Positions 1 through 7,517 of a stretch of 24,051 nucleotides of DNA are shown piece by piece. The notes below the pieces were generated by a model that saw only the letters and a program-made list of their open reading frames with translations, did not search any database and was not told where the DNA came from. Source of the DNA: JALYUA01 sp038253555 (GTDB taxonomy: Bacteria > Acidobacteriota > Thermoanaerobaculia > UBA5066 > Gp7-AA6); the NCBI GenBank assembly GCA_038253555.1, contig JBBSGZ010000050.1:1-24051 (forward strand), given 5' to 3'. Position 1 is the first letter of the stretch. Every line of letters begins with the position of its first letter. A program made the translations under genes and the position numbers.

Positions 1-40
1 GAGCAGAGCTGCGCTTCAGCCAGGTTGATGGCTAAGCTCC

Positions 41-87
41 CAGCGGGAGGAGTCTCCTGACCGAAGGGAAGGAGGAGCCTCCCGCTG
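41..87. repeat. Imperfect inverted repeat / long hairpin
   Basis: The arms at 41-58 and 70-87 are reverse complements except for three adjacent mismatches: ten paired bases from CAGCGGGAGG, then five more (CTCCT/AGGAG), around an 11-nt loop. The right arm can instead fold with the next bases (CTCCCG at 79-84 with CGGGAG at 88-93). No T-run follows on either strand, so this is not a standard intrinsic terminator. Confidence 0.7.
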
Positions 88-126
88 CGGGAGCGGGAGC
101 GAACGCAGTGAGCGGAAGCGACGTGA

Positions 127-161
127 GGCGAGCGGTCGAGCCAACAGGCGAGCCGCTCGCC
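127..161. repeat. Inverted repeat (9-bp arms)
   Basis: GGCGAGCGG at 127-135 pairs perfectly with CCGCTCGCC at 153-161, leaving a 17-nt loop. A shorter alternative stem, GGCGAG/CTCGCC (147-152 with 156-161), shares the right arm. It belongs to the repeat-dense left edge. Confidence 0.65.
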
Positions 162-164
162 GGT

Positions 165-188
165 GCCTTCGCCGCGCACGGCGAAGGC
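165..188. repeat. Perfect 10-bp stem with 4-nt loop downstream of DUF507 gene
   Basis: GCCTTCGCCG at 165-174 and CGGCGAAGGC at 179-188 form an uninterrupted 10-bp stem with a CGCA loop (plus strand). It lies 28 bases past the stop of the minus-strand DUF507 gene, so it could end or stabilise that transcript. There is no U-tract, so any terminator role is a guess. Confidence 0.6.
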
Positions 189-215
189 AGCTCCCGCAGT
201 GAGCGAAGGCGACGG

Positions 216-482
216 TTACGCGCCGTGCTTGCGAAGCTCTTCCTCGAGGCTCCGCGCGAACTGATAGTCCTGGTCCCGAAGATCGACCTTCTTGCGCTTC
301 GCCAGCTGCGCCGAGACTTTTTCTTCGATCTGCTCGAGCTCCTTGTACGTCTCGGTCAGGACGCGGACGATCGCCCTGCGGACCGTCTCGTCGTCGCCTT
401 TCTGGACGAGGTTCATGTTCTCTTTGAGCTTGCGGGCGATCACGCGGGAGAGGTAGAGAATCCGCTCGGCGGAAACCTTCAT
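216..482 (-). CDS. DUF507 family protein
   Basis: An 88-residue soluble protein of unknown function, matching DUF507. It starts MKVSAERILYLSRVIARKL, has a central segment rich in charged residues (KGDDETVRRAIVRVL), then a helical stretch likely to form a coiled coil (KELEQIEEKVSAQLAKRKKV), and ends with the family's typical EEELRKHGA. The frame stays open far upstream, but the real start is the ATG at 480-482, where homology begins. That ATG overlaps the TGA of the transaldolase-like gene by four bases (ATGA), which implies translational coupling. The family is known mainly from Aquificae, delta-type proteobacteria and Acidobacteria. Its biochemical role is unknown, and the neighbour gives only a weak hint. 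Confidence 0.85.
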   Translation of the reverse strand: MKVSAERILYLSRVIARKLKENMNLVQKGDDETVRRAIVRVLTETYKELEQIEEKVSAQLAKRKKVDLRDQDYQFARSLEEELRKHGA

Positions 483-1108
483 TTCTCCTCCCGCCGCCCC
501 GCGAGAAGCTCCTCCGTCAGCGGATGACGGTAAAGCTGCTCCAGAACTTCCACAGGGACCGTCGCGACATCCGCGCCCATCAGCGCCGCATCGAGCACGT
601 GGACGGCGTTCCGGACGTCCGCGACGAGAATCTGGCTTTGGAATCCGTAGTTGTCGTAAATCCGGATGATCTGCTCGACCAAGTCCATTCCGATCGAGCC
701 CATGGCGTCGAGCGGCCCGACGGCCGGAGCGACGTAGCTCACATTGGCCTTGCCGGCCAAAAGGGCCTGCGCCGCGGAATAGCAGCCCGAGGCGCAGATG
801 GCCACCTGGTCTTCGGCGAGCAGGCGGGCGACCCGCATCCCGGAAGGCTCGATCGGGAGCCGGATGACCACGTCTTTCCCGAGCTTGGCGAGCTCCCGGG
901 CCTCCTTGTACATGCCCTTCTGGTCGGCAGACCCGGGCTGGACGCAAACCGGTCCGTCCGTCAGAGCGGACATCTCCCGGACGACGCGACGGTAATCGAG
1001 GCCCGCGGCCGTCGTCGCCCCGACGGAAAGCCAGACTCCGTCGAGCAGGCCCCAGTCGCGGACCCTTTTCGCGTCATCGACGCTCGCGCCATCCAGGAAA
1101 AATCGCAT
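479..1108 (-). CDS. Transaldolase / fructose-6-phosphate aldolase family protein, probably lacking Schiff-base activity
   Basis: A 209-residue TIM-barrel protein of the small transaldolase/FSA family (E. coli FsaA is 220 residues). Matching blocks are the first strand FFLDGAS, the middle strand DVVIRLPIEPSG, CYSAAQALLAG, YVAP, then LVADVRNAVHVLDAALMGAD and VEVLEQLYRHPLT near the C terminus. Asp6 is kept, but four other active-site positions differ from FsaA by my alignment: Lys85 (Schiff base) is Arg83, Asn28 of TTNPS is Ser28, Thr109 is Ser107 and Tyr131 is Ala129. Arg83 is encoded CGG, two changes from AAG, so a single read error is unlikely. It probably binds a sugar phosphate or works without a lysine imine; its function is unknown. 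It is coupled to the DUF507 gene by a 4-bp overlap. The ATG start has no Shine-Dalgarno. Confidence 0.85.
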   Translation of the reverse strand: MRFFLDGASVDDAKRVRDWGLLDGVWLSVGATTAAGLDYRRVVREMSALTDGPVCVQPGSADQKGMYKEARELAKLGKDVVIRLPIEPSGMRVARLLAEDQVAICASGCYSAAQALLAGKANVSYVAPAVGPLDAMGSIGMDLVEQIIRIYDNYGFQSQILVADVRNAVHVLDAALMGADVATVPVEVLEQLYRHPLTEELLAGRREEK

Positions 1109-1117
1109 GGGCGGGGG

Positions 1118-1123
1118 ATTCTA
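1118..1123 (-). promoter_or_regulatory. Possible -10 element of the transaldolase-like gene
   Basis: On the minus strand this reads TAGAAT (five of six matches to TATAAT), only nine bases before the ATG. A start about seven bases on would leave almost no 5' leader, which fits the missing Shine-Dalgarno. I see no clear -35. The 133-bp gap 1109-1241 holds little else except GGAATCGG repeats. Confidence 0.25.
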
Positions 1124-1241
1124 TCTTGCGTGCCGGGTGCCGGGCGGGAATCGGGGGGAATCGGCAATCCACACCGGGCGAAGAAAGGGGTTCTCCACGC
1201 GCCGCGCCCGCATCCTCGCGTCTAAAGACCTCTCGAGCGGG

Positions 1242-3890
1242 CTACTCCCCCTCCTCGTCGTCGTCGTCTGCCAGGAACGAGGACTCGCCCTTCTTCTTCA
1301 ACTTGCCGGCCGGGGAGTCCGCGGCGGCTTCGGGGAGGAGCGCCGGCTGGCCGTCGTCTTCGATTTCCTCGGGCTCGGCCAGCTTGGCCACCGCCACGAC
1401 GCAGTCGCCCTCGTCCAGGTTGATCAGGCGGACGCCCTGAGCGGCGCGGCCCGTCTCCCGGATCGCGTTGACCTTGATGCGGATCAGCATGCCGCTCTGG
1501 GTGATCAGGAGGAGCTGGTCCGCGTCCGAGACGGACTTGATCCCGCTGACGGGACCATTCTTCTCCGTCACCTTGATGTTGATGACGCCCGAGCCGCCGC
1601 GGCCCTGGAACCGGTACTCGGAGGCTTCCGAGCGCTTTCCGTATCCCTTCTCCGTCACCGTCAGCAGGTGGCCGCTCTCTTCGACGATGTCCATTTCCAC
1701 GACGTAATCTTCCTTGCGCAGAGAGATGCCGTAGACGCCGGTCGTGTCGCGGCCCGTCGCGCGGACGTCCTTCTCGGAGAACCGGATTCCCTGCCCGAAG
1801 CGGGTCCCGATGAAGATCTGCCGCGAGCCCTCCGTGATGCGGACGGAAAGCAGCTCGTCTCCCTCTTCGATGTTGATCGCGATGATGCCGCCGGAGCGCA
1901 CGTTTGAGTACGCCGACAGGGGAGTCTTCTTGATGAGACCCTGCTTCGTCGCGAACACGAGGAACCGGTCCTCGGGGAAATCCTTCGTGCTGGCCAGCGC
2001 CACCACGCGCTCGTTGGCCTCGAGGTTCAGAAGATTGACGATCGCCTTCCCGCGGGTCGCCGGCCCGAGAGAGGGGAGGTCATACACCTTGATCCAGTGC
2101 AGGCGGCCGCGGTTGGTGAACGCCAGAATGAAGGCGTGCGTCGACGCGACGAACAGGTGCTCGACGACATCCTCTTCCCTGGTCGTGGCGCCGATCCTGC
2201 CCTTTCCGCCGCGGCGCTGGGCGCGATACAGGGACAGGGGAGAGCGCTTGATGTACCCGCCGCGGGACACGGTAATGACCATGTCCTCTTCGACGATCAG
2301 GTCCTCGATGTTGATGTCCGAGGCTTCCCCCACGATCTGCGTGCGGCGCTCGTCGCCGAACTGCTTCTTTACCTCGGTGAGCTCGTTGACGATGATTTCG
2401 AGCACGAGGCTCTCGGAGCCGAGAATCTCCCGCAGCCGGTGGATGAGCGCGAGCACTTCCTTGAACTCGGCGACGATCTTGTCGCGCTCGAGCCCTGTCA
2501 GGCGCTGCAGGCGCATGTCGAGAATGGCCTGCGCCTGTACTTCGTCCAGGCGGATCACGTCCTGCCCGGACTTCTTCGTCACAACCGGCGAGTCGCCGAG
2601 CGGCTCGCCGATGAATTTCTCGAGTCCGGCGCGCGTCATCGACACTTCGGCGACCAGGCGCTCCTTGGCCTCCTTCGGGTCTCTGGACGCCCGGATGATC
2701 GCGATCACCTTGTCGATGTTGGCGAGCGCCAGGGCCAGGCCGCGCAGAAGGTGCGCCCGCTCCTCCGCCTTCTTCAGGTCGAACTGCGTGCGGCGGATGA
2801 CGACCGTCTTCCGATGATCGATGAAATGCCGCAGCATGTCCGTCAGCGGGAGAACGCGGGGCTGGTTCTCGACGATCGCCAGGAAGATGATCCCGAACGT
2901 CGACTGCATCGGGGTCATCGAATAGAGCTGGTTCAAAATCACCTGGGCGTTCTCGCCGCGCTTCAATTCGACGACCACGCGGATGCCGTCGCGGTCGGAC
3001 TCGTCCCGGAGGTCCGAGATTCCTTCGATTTTCTTGTCGTTGACGAGCTCCGCGATCCGTTCGACGAGCTTCGCCTTGTTGACCTGGTAGGGCAGCTCGG
3101 TCAGGACGATCGACTCTTTGTCGCCCCGCGCGGTCTTTTCGATGAGGGCCTTCGCGCGAACCTGCACGATGCCGCGGCCCGTCGTGTAGGCGTCGCGGAT
3201 CCCAGTCGATCCGTGGATGAATGCGGCGGTGGGGAAGTCGGGGCCCTGAATCTTCTTCATCAGCTGCGCGACGGTCGCGTCGGGCTTGCGAATCAGCTCG
3301 ATCGTCGCGTCGACCACCTCACCCAGATTGTGAGGCGGGATGTTCGTCGCCATCCCGACCGCGATTCCAGAGGAGCCGTTGACCAGGAGGTTCGGGAACC
3401 TGGCGGGAAAGACCGTGGGCTCGACCAGGGAGCCGTCGTAGTTCGGCGTCCAGTCCACGGTTTCCTTCTCGATGTCGTCGCCGATGAGCTCCGCCGCGAG
3501 CTTCGTCAGCCGCACCTCGGTGTATCGCATCGCCGCGGCGTTGTCTCCGTCCACCGAACCGAAGTTTCCCTGGCCATCGACGAGCGGGTAGCGCATGGAA
3601 AAGTCCTGCGCCATGCGGACGATCGAGTCGTAAACGGAGCCCTCGCCGTGCGGGTGGTACTTGCCGAGAACGTCTCCGACGATGCGCGCCGATTTCTTGT
3701 ACGGACGATTGTGAAAGTTGCTCTGCTCCCACATGCCGAAGAGGCAGCGGCGGTGGACGGGTTTCAACCCGTCGCGGACATCGGGCAGGGCGCGCCCGAT
3801 GATGACCGACATCGCATAGTCGAGGTAGGACCGGCGGACCTCGTCCTCGATCGTGACGGGAAACTTTTCTTCGGCGTTCAACAGGCTCAT
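1242..3890 (-). CDS. gyrA: DNA gyrase subunit A
   Basis: An 882-residue gyrase A subunit (E. coli 875), which cuts and rejoins DNA as an A2B2 complex with GyrB and introduces negative supercoils. The N-terminal breakage-reunion domain has the catalytic Tyr123 in AAAMRYTE. The C-terminal beta-pinwheel begins with a perfect GyrA box QRRGGKG at residues 558-564, which separates it from ParC. It ends in an acidic tail (ADDDDEEGE). The quinolone region reads HPHGEGSVYDS: Gly84 replaces E. coli Ser83, Glu83 replaces Asp82, and Asp88 (E. coli Asp87) is kept. The gene follows gyrB after 77 bp, probably in the same transcript. The ATG at 3888-3890 has no Shine-Dalgarno; a heptad repeat lies just ahead of it. 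Confidence 0.98.
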   Translation of the reverse strand: MSLLNAEEKFPVTIEDEVRRSYLDYAMSVIIGRALPDVRDGLKPVHRRCLFGMWEQSNFHNRPYKKSARIVGDVLGKYHPHGEGSVYDSIVRMAQDFSMRYPLVDGQGNFGSVDGDNAAAMRYTEVRLTKLAAELIGDDIEKETVDWTPNYDGSLVEPTVFPARFPNLLVNGSSGIAVGMATNIPPHNLGEVVDATIELIRKPDATVAQLMKKIQGPDFPTAAFIHGSTGIRDAYTTGRGIVQVRAKALIEKTARGDKESIVLTELPYQVNKAKLVERIAELVNDKKIEGISDLRDESDRDGIRVVVELKRGENAQVILNQLYSMTPMQSTFGIIFLAIVENQPRVLPLTDMLRHFIDHRKTVVIRRTQFDLKKAEERAHLLRGLALALANIDKVIAIIRASRDPKEAKERLVAEVSMTRAGLEKFIGEPLGDSPVVTKKSGQDVIRLDEVQAQAILDMRLQRLTGLERDKIVAEFKEVLALIHRLREILGSESLVLEIIVNELTEVKKQFGDERRTQIVGEASDINIEDLIVEEDMVITVSRGGYIKRSPLSLYRAQRRGGKGRIGATTREEDVVEHLFVASTHAFILAFTNRGRLHWIKVYDLPSLGPATRGKAIVNLLNLEANERVVALASTKDFPEDRFLVFATKQGLIKKTPLSAYSNVRSGGIIAINIEEGDELLSVRITEGSRQIFIGTRFGQGIRFSEKDVRATGRDTTGVYGISLRKEDYVVEMDIVEESGHLLTVTEKGYGKRSEASEYRFQGRGGSGVINIKVTEKNGPVSGIKSVSDADQLLLITQSGMLIRIKVNAIRETGRAAQGVRLINLDEGDCVVAVAKLAEPEEIEDDGQPALLPEAAADSPAGKLKKKGESSFLADDDDEEGE

Positions 3891-3896
3891 GGAACT

Positions 3897-3910
3897 TCGG
3901 TTCTCAGTTC
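3897..3910 (-). repeat. Two-unit heptad repeat in the gyrA leader
   Basis: On the minus strand this reads GAACTGAGAACCGA, two 7-base units (GAACTGA, GAACCGA) ending six bases before the gyrA ATG. It matches 23311-23324, just ahead of atpG, at 13 of 14 positions, so it looks like a dispersed low-complexity repeat. Confidence 0.55.
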
Positions 3911-3967
3911 TTGCTCGTCAAGATTCATTCATCAGTTCAGGCCGCGGAAACCGAGACACGGCTGCGA

Positions 3968-6388
3968 CTAAATATCCAGATTTCTCACGTTCAGCGCGTT
4001 CTTCTCGATGAACTCGCGTCTCGGTTCGACGGCGTCTCCCATGAGGATCGAGAAAACCTCGTTGGCTTCGACGCCGTCCTCGATGGCCACCTGAAGCAGG
4101 CGGCGCGTCTCGGGGTTCATCGTGGTCTGCCAGAGCTGCTCCGGGTTCATCTCGCCCAGACCTTTGTACCGATTGATCGCGAGGCCCTTCTTCGCCGATT
4201 CGTAGATCGCGTCGACGACCGCGGGAAGCGTCTCGTGCCGCTCCGTTTCGTTGTTGCGGCTGACGACATAAGGGCCATCGAGAAAGGCTCCGATCGAGCG
4301 CGCCGCCTCCCGAATCCGCTTCATCTCGAAGCTGACGACGAACTCGCCATCCACGCGGGCGGACCGGGGGACCCCGTTGACGCGGCGAGTCAGGTGGAGG
4401 GACCACGACGAGTGCTCCTCGTCCTCGACAACCTCGGATTTTTCGAAGTCGAACACGCGCGCGGCCTTCGCGAGGTCGTCGACTTTCGCCCTGTCCGCGA
4501 AGTCTGCCTTCGAGAGCATGCCCCGGTCGAGGAGAGCGCGGACGAGGCCCTCGGGGATCCCGCGCCCGGCGAGCTTTGCGACGTGCCCGCGATACTCCTC
4601 CATTTTTTCGACGAGGGAGACGAGCCTGGCGCCCGCGGCGGACGCGCCCGACATCTCGGAAGTCAGAGAGCGGTCGTCTCCGATCCGCGCGAGCAGGAAT
4701 TTCGACATCTCCTTCTCGTCCTTGAGATAGATCTCTTTCTTCCCCTCGGCGACCTTGAAGAGCGGCGGCTGCGCGATGTAGAGGTAACCCTTGTCGATTA
4801 CCGCCTGCATGTGGCGGTAGAAGAACGTCAGCAGCAGGGTCCGGATGTGGGACCCGTCGACATCGGCGTCGGTCATGACGATGACCTTGTGGTACCGGAC
4901 CTTTCCGGAATCGAAGTCCTGCGCGATGCCCGTGCCGAGCGCGGTGATCAGCGTCCGGATTTCAGCCGACGCGAGCATCTTGTCGAGTCGCGCCTTCTCG
5001 ACGTTCAAGATCTTTCCGCGCAGCGGGAGGATCGCCTGGTACTTGCGATCCCGCCCCTGCTTGGCGCTGCCGCCGGCGCTGTCCCCCTCGACGATGAAGA
5101 GCTCGGAGAAGGCGGGGTCCTTTTCCTGGCAGTCGGCGAGCTTGCCGGGGAGCGAGGAAGAATCGAGCGCCCCCTTGCGGCGGACAAGCTCCCGCGCTTT
5201 CCGGGCGGCCTCCCTCGCGCGCGCGGATTCCACGATCTTCTCGACGATCTTCCGCGCGACCTTCGGGTTTTCCTCCAGATACGAGCCCAGCTTCTCGTAG
5301 ACGATCTGCTGGACCCACGTCTTCACTTCCGACGAGACCAGCTTGTCCTTCGTCTGAGAGGAAAACTTGGGATCGCGTACCTTGACGGAAACGACCGCGG
5401 TCAAACCCTCCCGGCAGTCGTCTCCGGAGAGGCTCGTCTCCTTCAGGGCCTTCGTCAGTCCGTTCTGGTCCGCGTACTTCTGAAGGGCGCGAGTCAAGGC
5501 CGTCTTGAATCCCTCGAGATGCGTGCCCCCGTCCCGGTTGTTGATCGTGTTCGTGAAGGTGTAAAGGGTTTCCGAGTACGCGTCGTTCCACTGGAGCGCG
5601 ATCTCGATGCGCTCCTTGTCTGCGTCTTTCTTGACGTCGCCGACGCCGCCCCGGATGTCCTGGAAGAAGATGACCTTGTCGTGGATCGGCTGCTTTGTCT
5701 TGTTCAGGTGCTCGACGAACGTGCGGATCCCGCCCGCGTACGCGAAGTCGTGCTTCTTGTCCGAGCGCTCGTCCTGGATCGAGATCGCAACACCCGGATT
5801 CAGGAACGACAGCTCTCTCAGCCGTTGCGAGAGGCTGTCGAAATGGAATTCGGTGATCGAGAAGATCTCCGGGTCCGGCCAGAACGTGACTTTCGTGCCG
5901 GTCTTCCTGGACGTGCCCGTCGTCCGGATCGCCGCCACGGGGATGCCGCGCTCGTAGGCCTGCTCCCAGACCTTTCCTTCGCGCCGCACCTCGACCTCGA
6001 GGCGCTTCGAAAGCGCATTGACGACGGAAACGCCGACGCCGTGCAGTCCCCCAGACACCTTGTACGAGTTGTCGTCGAACTTTCCGCCGGAGTGAAGGTC
6101 CGTCATGATGATCTCGAGCGTTTCCCGCTTGTGCTCCTTGTGCATCCCGACGGGGATCCCGCGCCCGTTGTCCTCCACGGTGACGGAGTTGTCGGCATGA
6201 ATGAGGACCGAGACGTGGTCCGCGTGGCCGACCTGCGCCTCGTCGATCGCGTTGTCGACGAGCTCGAAAACCATGTGGTGCAGCCCCGATATGTCGTCCG
6301 TGTCCCCGATGTACATGCCGGGGCGCTTGCGGACGGCCTCGAGGCCCTTCAAGAGCTTGATGGAATCCGTGTTGTAGGCGGAGCTCAT
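3968..6388 (-). CDS. gyrB: DNA gyrase subunit B
   Basis: An 806-residue ATPase subunit of gyrase (E. coli 804). The GHKL fold shows Glu42 and Asn46 in ELVDNAIDE, Asp73 in VEDNGRGIPV, and the lid GGLHGVGVSVVNALS. The TOPRIM metal-binding residues sit in IVEGDSAGGSAKQGRDRKY and MTDADVDGSHIR. About 170 residues lie between YLKDEKEM and INRYKGLGEMNPEQLW, the insert seen in many Gram-negative GyrB proteins and absent from Bacillus. The end, PRREFIEKNALNVRNLDI, is typical of the family. The ATG at 6386-6388 lies 18 bases after the recF stop without a Shine-Dalgarno, so translation may depend on recF. It is co-directional with recF and gyrA. Confidence 0.98.
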   Translation of the reverse strand: MSSAYNTDSIKLLKGLEAVRKRPGMYIGDTDDISGLHHMVFELVDNAIDEAQVGHADHVSVLIHADNSVTVEDNGRGIPVGMHKEHKRETLEIIMTDLHSGGKFDDNSYKVSGGLHGVGVSVVNALSKRLEVEVRREGKVWEQAYERGIPVAAIRTTGTSRKTGTKVTFWPDPEIFSITEFHFDSLSQRLRELSFLNPGVAISIQDERSDKKHDFAYAGGIRTFVEHLNKTKQPIHDKVIFFQDIRGGVGDVKKDADKERIEIALQWNDAYSETLYTFTNTINNRDGGTHLEGFKTALTRALQKYADQNGLTKALKETSLSGDDCREGLTAVVSVKVRDPKFSSQTKDKLVSSEVKTWVQQIVYEKLGSYLEENPKVARKIVEKIVESARAREAARKARELVRRKGALDSSSLPGKLADCQEKDPAFSELFIVEGDSAGGSAKQGRDRKYQAILPLRGKILNVEKARLDKMLASAEIRTLITALGTGIAQDFDSGKVRYHKVIVMTDADVDGSHIRTLLLTFFYRHMQAVIDKGYLYIAQPPLFKVAEGKKEIYLKDEKEMSKFLLARIGDDRSLTSEMSGASAAGARLVSLVEKMEEYRGHVAKLAGRGIPEGLVRALLDRGMLSKADFADRAKVDDLAKAARVFDFEKSEVVEDEEHSSWSLHLTRRVNGVPRSARVDGEFVVSFEMKRIREAARSIGAFLDGPYVVSRNNETERHETLPAVVDAIYESAKKGLAINRYKGLGEMNPEQLWQTTMNPETRRLLQVAIEDGVEANEVFSILMGDAVEPRREFIEKNALNVRNLDI

Positions 6389-6406
6389 GATTTTCGTTTT
6401 CGTCCG

Positions 6407-7507
6407 TTAACTTTCGTTGACCGCACGCGGGCGGTCGATGACTCGGCCTCCCCGCATTTCCAGGACGTTGGATATGCGACGCCTCCACCGGTTCGGGTCG
6501 CCCGCGCTGGTCAAAAGAATCGTCGCCGCCTCCGGCAGGGACGCGAGAAACGCGTCGGCCCAGGCCGGGGACAGCCCCGCTTCGAACTCGTCCACGCCGA
6601 GAAGCGGCGCTTCGCCGGCCGCTTCCGCGACCGCCTTCCATTCCGCGAGCTTCACGAGCGAGACGGTCCGGTGCAGCTCTCCCGCGGACGCGTGGGTGGC
6701 CAGAGGTCGCCCGAGCCGGGAAAAGACGAGATCGTCGCGGTGCGGCCCGGCCAGGCTGTGGCCGCGCCGGCGTTCGGCGGAAGCGACCCGGGAGAGCTCT
6801 GCCCGCAGGACCTTTTCGCCTTCGCCATCGTGGGGATAACTCACTGATACCGCAGAGTATTCCGGCCCCGCCTCCCCGGCTAAGGGGCCGAAATGGAGCA
6901 TCCACCGGGCGAGCGCCGAAGCCCGGTGACGCCGCACGGCCGTTCCGGTTCGGACGAGCTCTGCTGTCCACGCTTCGAGCTCCGCCGCGTCGGCCGAGGA
7001 CGCCCGCAGGGGTCTCGCCAGGAGCGCGTTGCGCTCGGCGAGCGCCCGCTCGTACCGGACGAGGTCGTCCGCCGCGGCCGGACGGGAACCGAGCACCAGA
7101 CGGTCTAAGAACCGCCGCCGCAAAGCGGGCCCGCCGGTGACCAGCTCGCGGTGTTCGGGGGCCAGAAATACGGCCGGCGCGAGCCGGGCGACCTGTGGAA
7201 AAGTGACGTTTTTCTCCCCCCGGAAGAAGGACCGGCCTCCTTCGAGCGACCAGGTCACCCGGAGCGATTCTTCCTCGTTGCCGCGCCGGATTTTTCCGCC
7301 GACGGCAAACGCCTCTCCCCCTGCCGCGATTTCCGTCGGACGGGCGCGGCGAAACGACCGCTGCCCGCAGAGAAGCGCCACCGCTTCCAGCAGGTTTGTC
7401 TTCCCCTGGGCGTTCTCCCCGGTGACGAGGGTGACGCCGGCGCCGAAGAAGACAGGTTCCGGAGAGAGGTTGCGGAAGGAGTGCGCGGTCAGTTCGAGGA
7501 GTCGCAA
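6407..7507 (-). CDS. recF: DNA replication and repair protein RecF
   Basis: A 366-residue SMC-like ABC ATPase that helps load RecA at gaps (RecFOR pathway). Walker A is GENAQGKTN at residues 30-38. The RecF signature LAPEHRELVTGGPALRRRFLD follows. The ABC signature reads SAGELHR where SQGQQR is usual, and Walker B reads LLGVDEFEAGLS where LLLDDVFAELD is usual. Overall length and order are normal, so I call it functional but divergent. The start is TTG at 7505-7507, ten bases after dnaN ends, with AAGGA four bases ahead; no better ATG or GTG exists. It is in the dnaN-recF-gyrB operon. Confidence 0.95.
   Translation of the reverse strand: MRLLELTAHSFRNLSPEPVFFGAGVTLVTGENAQGKTNLLEAVALLCGQRSFRRARPTEIAAGGEAFAVGGKIRRGNEEESLRVTWSLEGGRSFFRGEKNVTFPQVARLAPAVFLAPEHRELVTGGPALRRRFLDRLVLGSRPAAADDLVRYERALAERNALLARPLRASSADAAELEAWTAELVRTGTAVRRHRASALARWMLHFGPLAGEAGPEYSAVSVSYPHDGEGEKVLRAELSRVASAERRRGHSLAGPHRDDLVFSRLGRPLATHASAGELHRTVSLVKLAEWKAVAEAAGEAPLLGVDEFEAGLSPAWADAFLASLPEAATILLTSAGDPNRWRRRISNVLEMRGGRVIDRPRAVNES
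7194..7202 (-). promoter_or_regulatory. DnaA-box-like site inside recF
   Basis: On the minus strand this is TTTTCCACA, a full match to the relaxed DnaA box TTWTNCACA and identical to the sites at 8809 and 10212. It lies in coding sequence, so it may be chance or a DnaA-titrating site. Confidence 0.35.
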
Positions 7508-7517
7508 GGGTTCCTTG

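Larger units (their letters stand above)
104..214. repeat. 20-bp direct repeat pair flanking palindromes
   Basis: Two 20-base copies at 104-123 and 195-214 begin CGCAGTGAGCG and end GCGACG. They differ at two positions. Between them lie two inverted repeats (127-161 and 165-188). The second copy ends two bases beyond the DUF507 stop codon (216-218, read on the minus strand). The layout resembles a compound extragenic palindromic element. No open frame here looks like a protein. Confidence 0.6.

Noticed and set aside
3911..6847. A 978-codon open frame on the plus strand across gyrB and recF
   Set aside because: It is antisense to well-supported gyrB and recF. Its translation is low-complexity Arg/Asp/Val-rich with no family motif, as expected opposite GC-rich genes.
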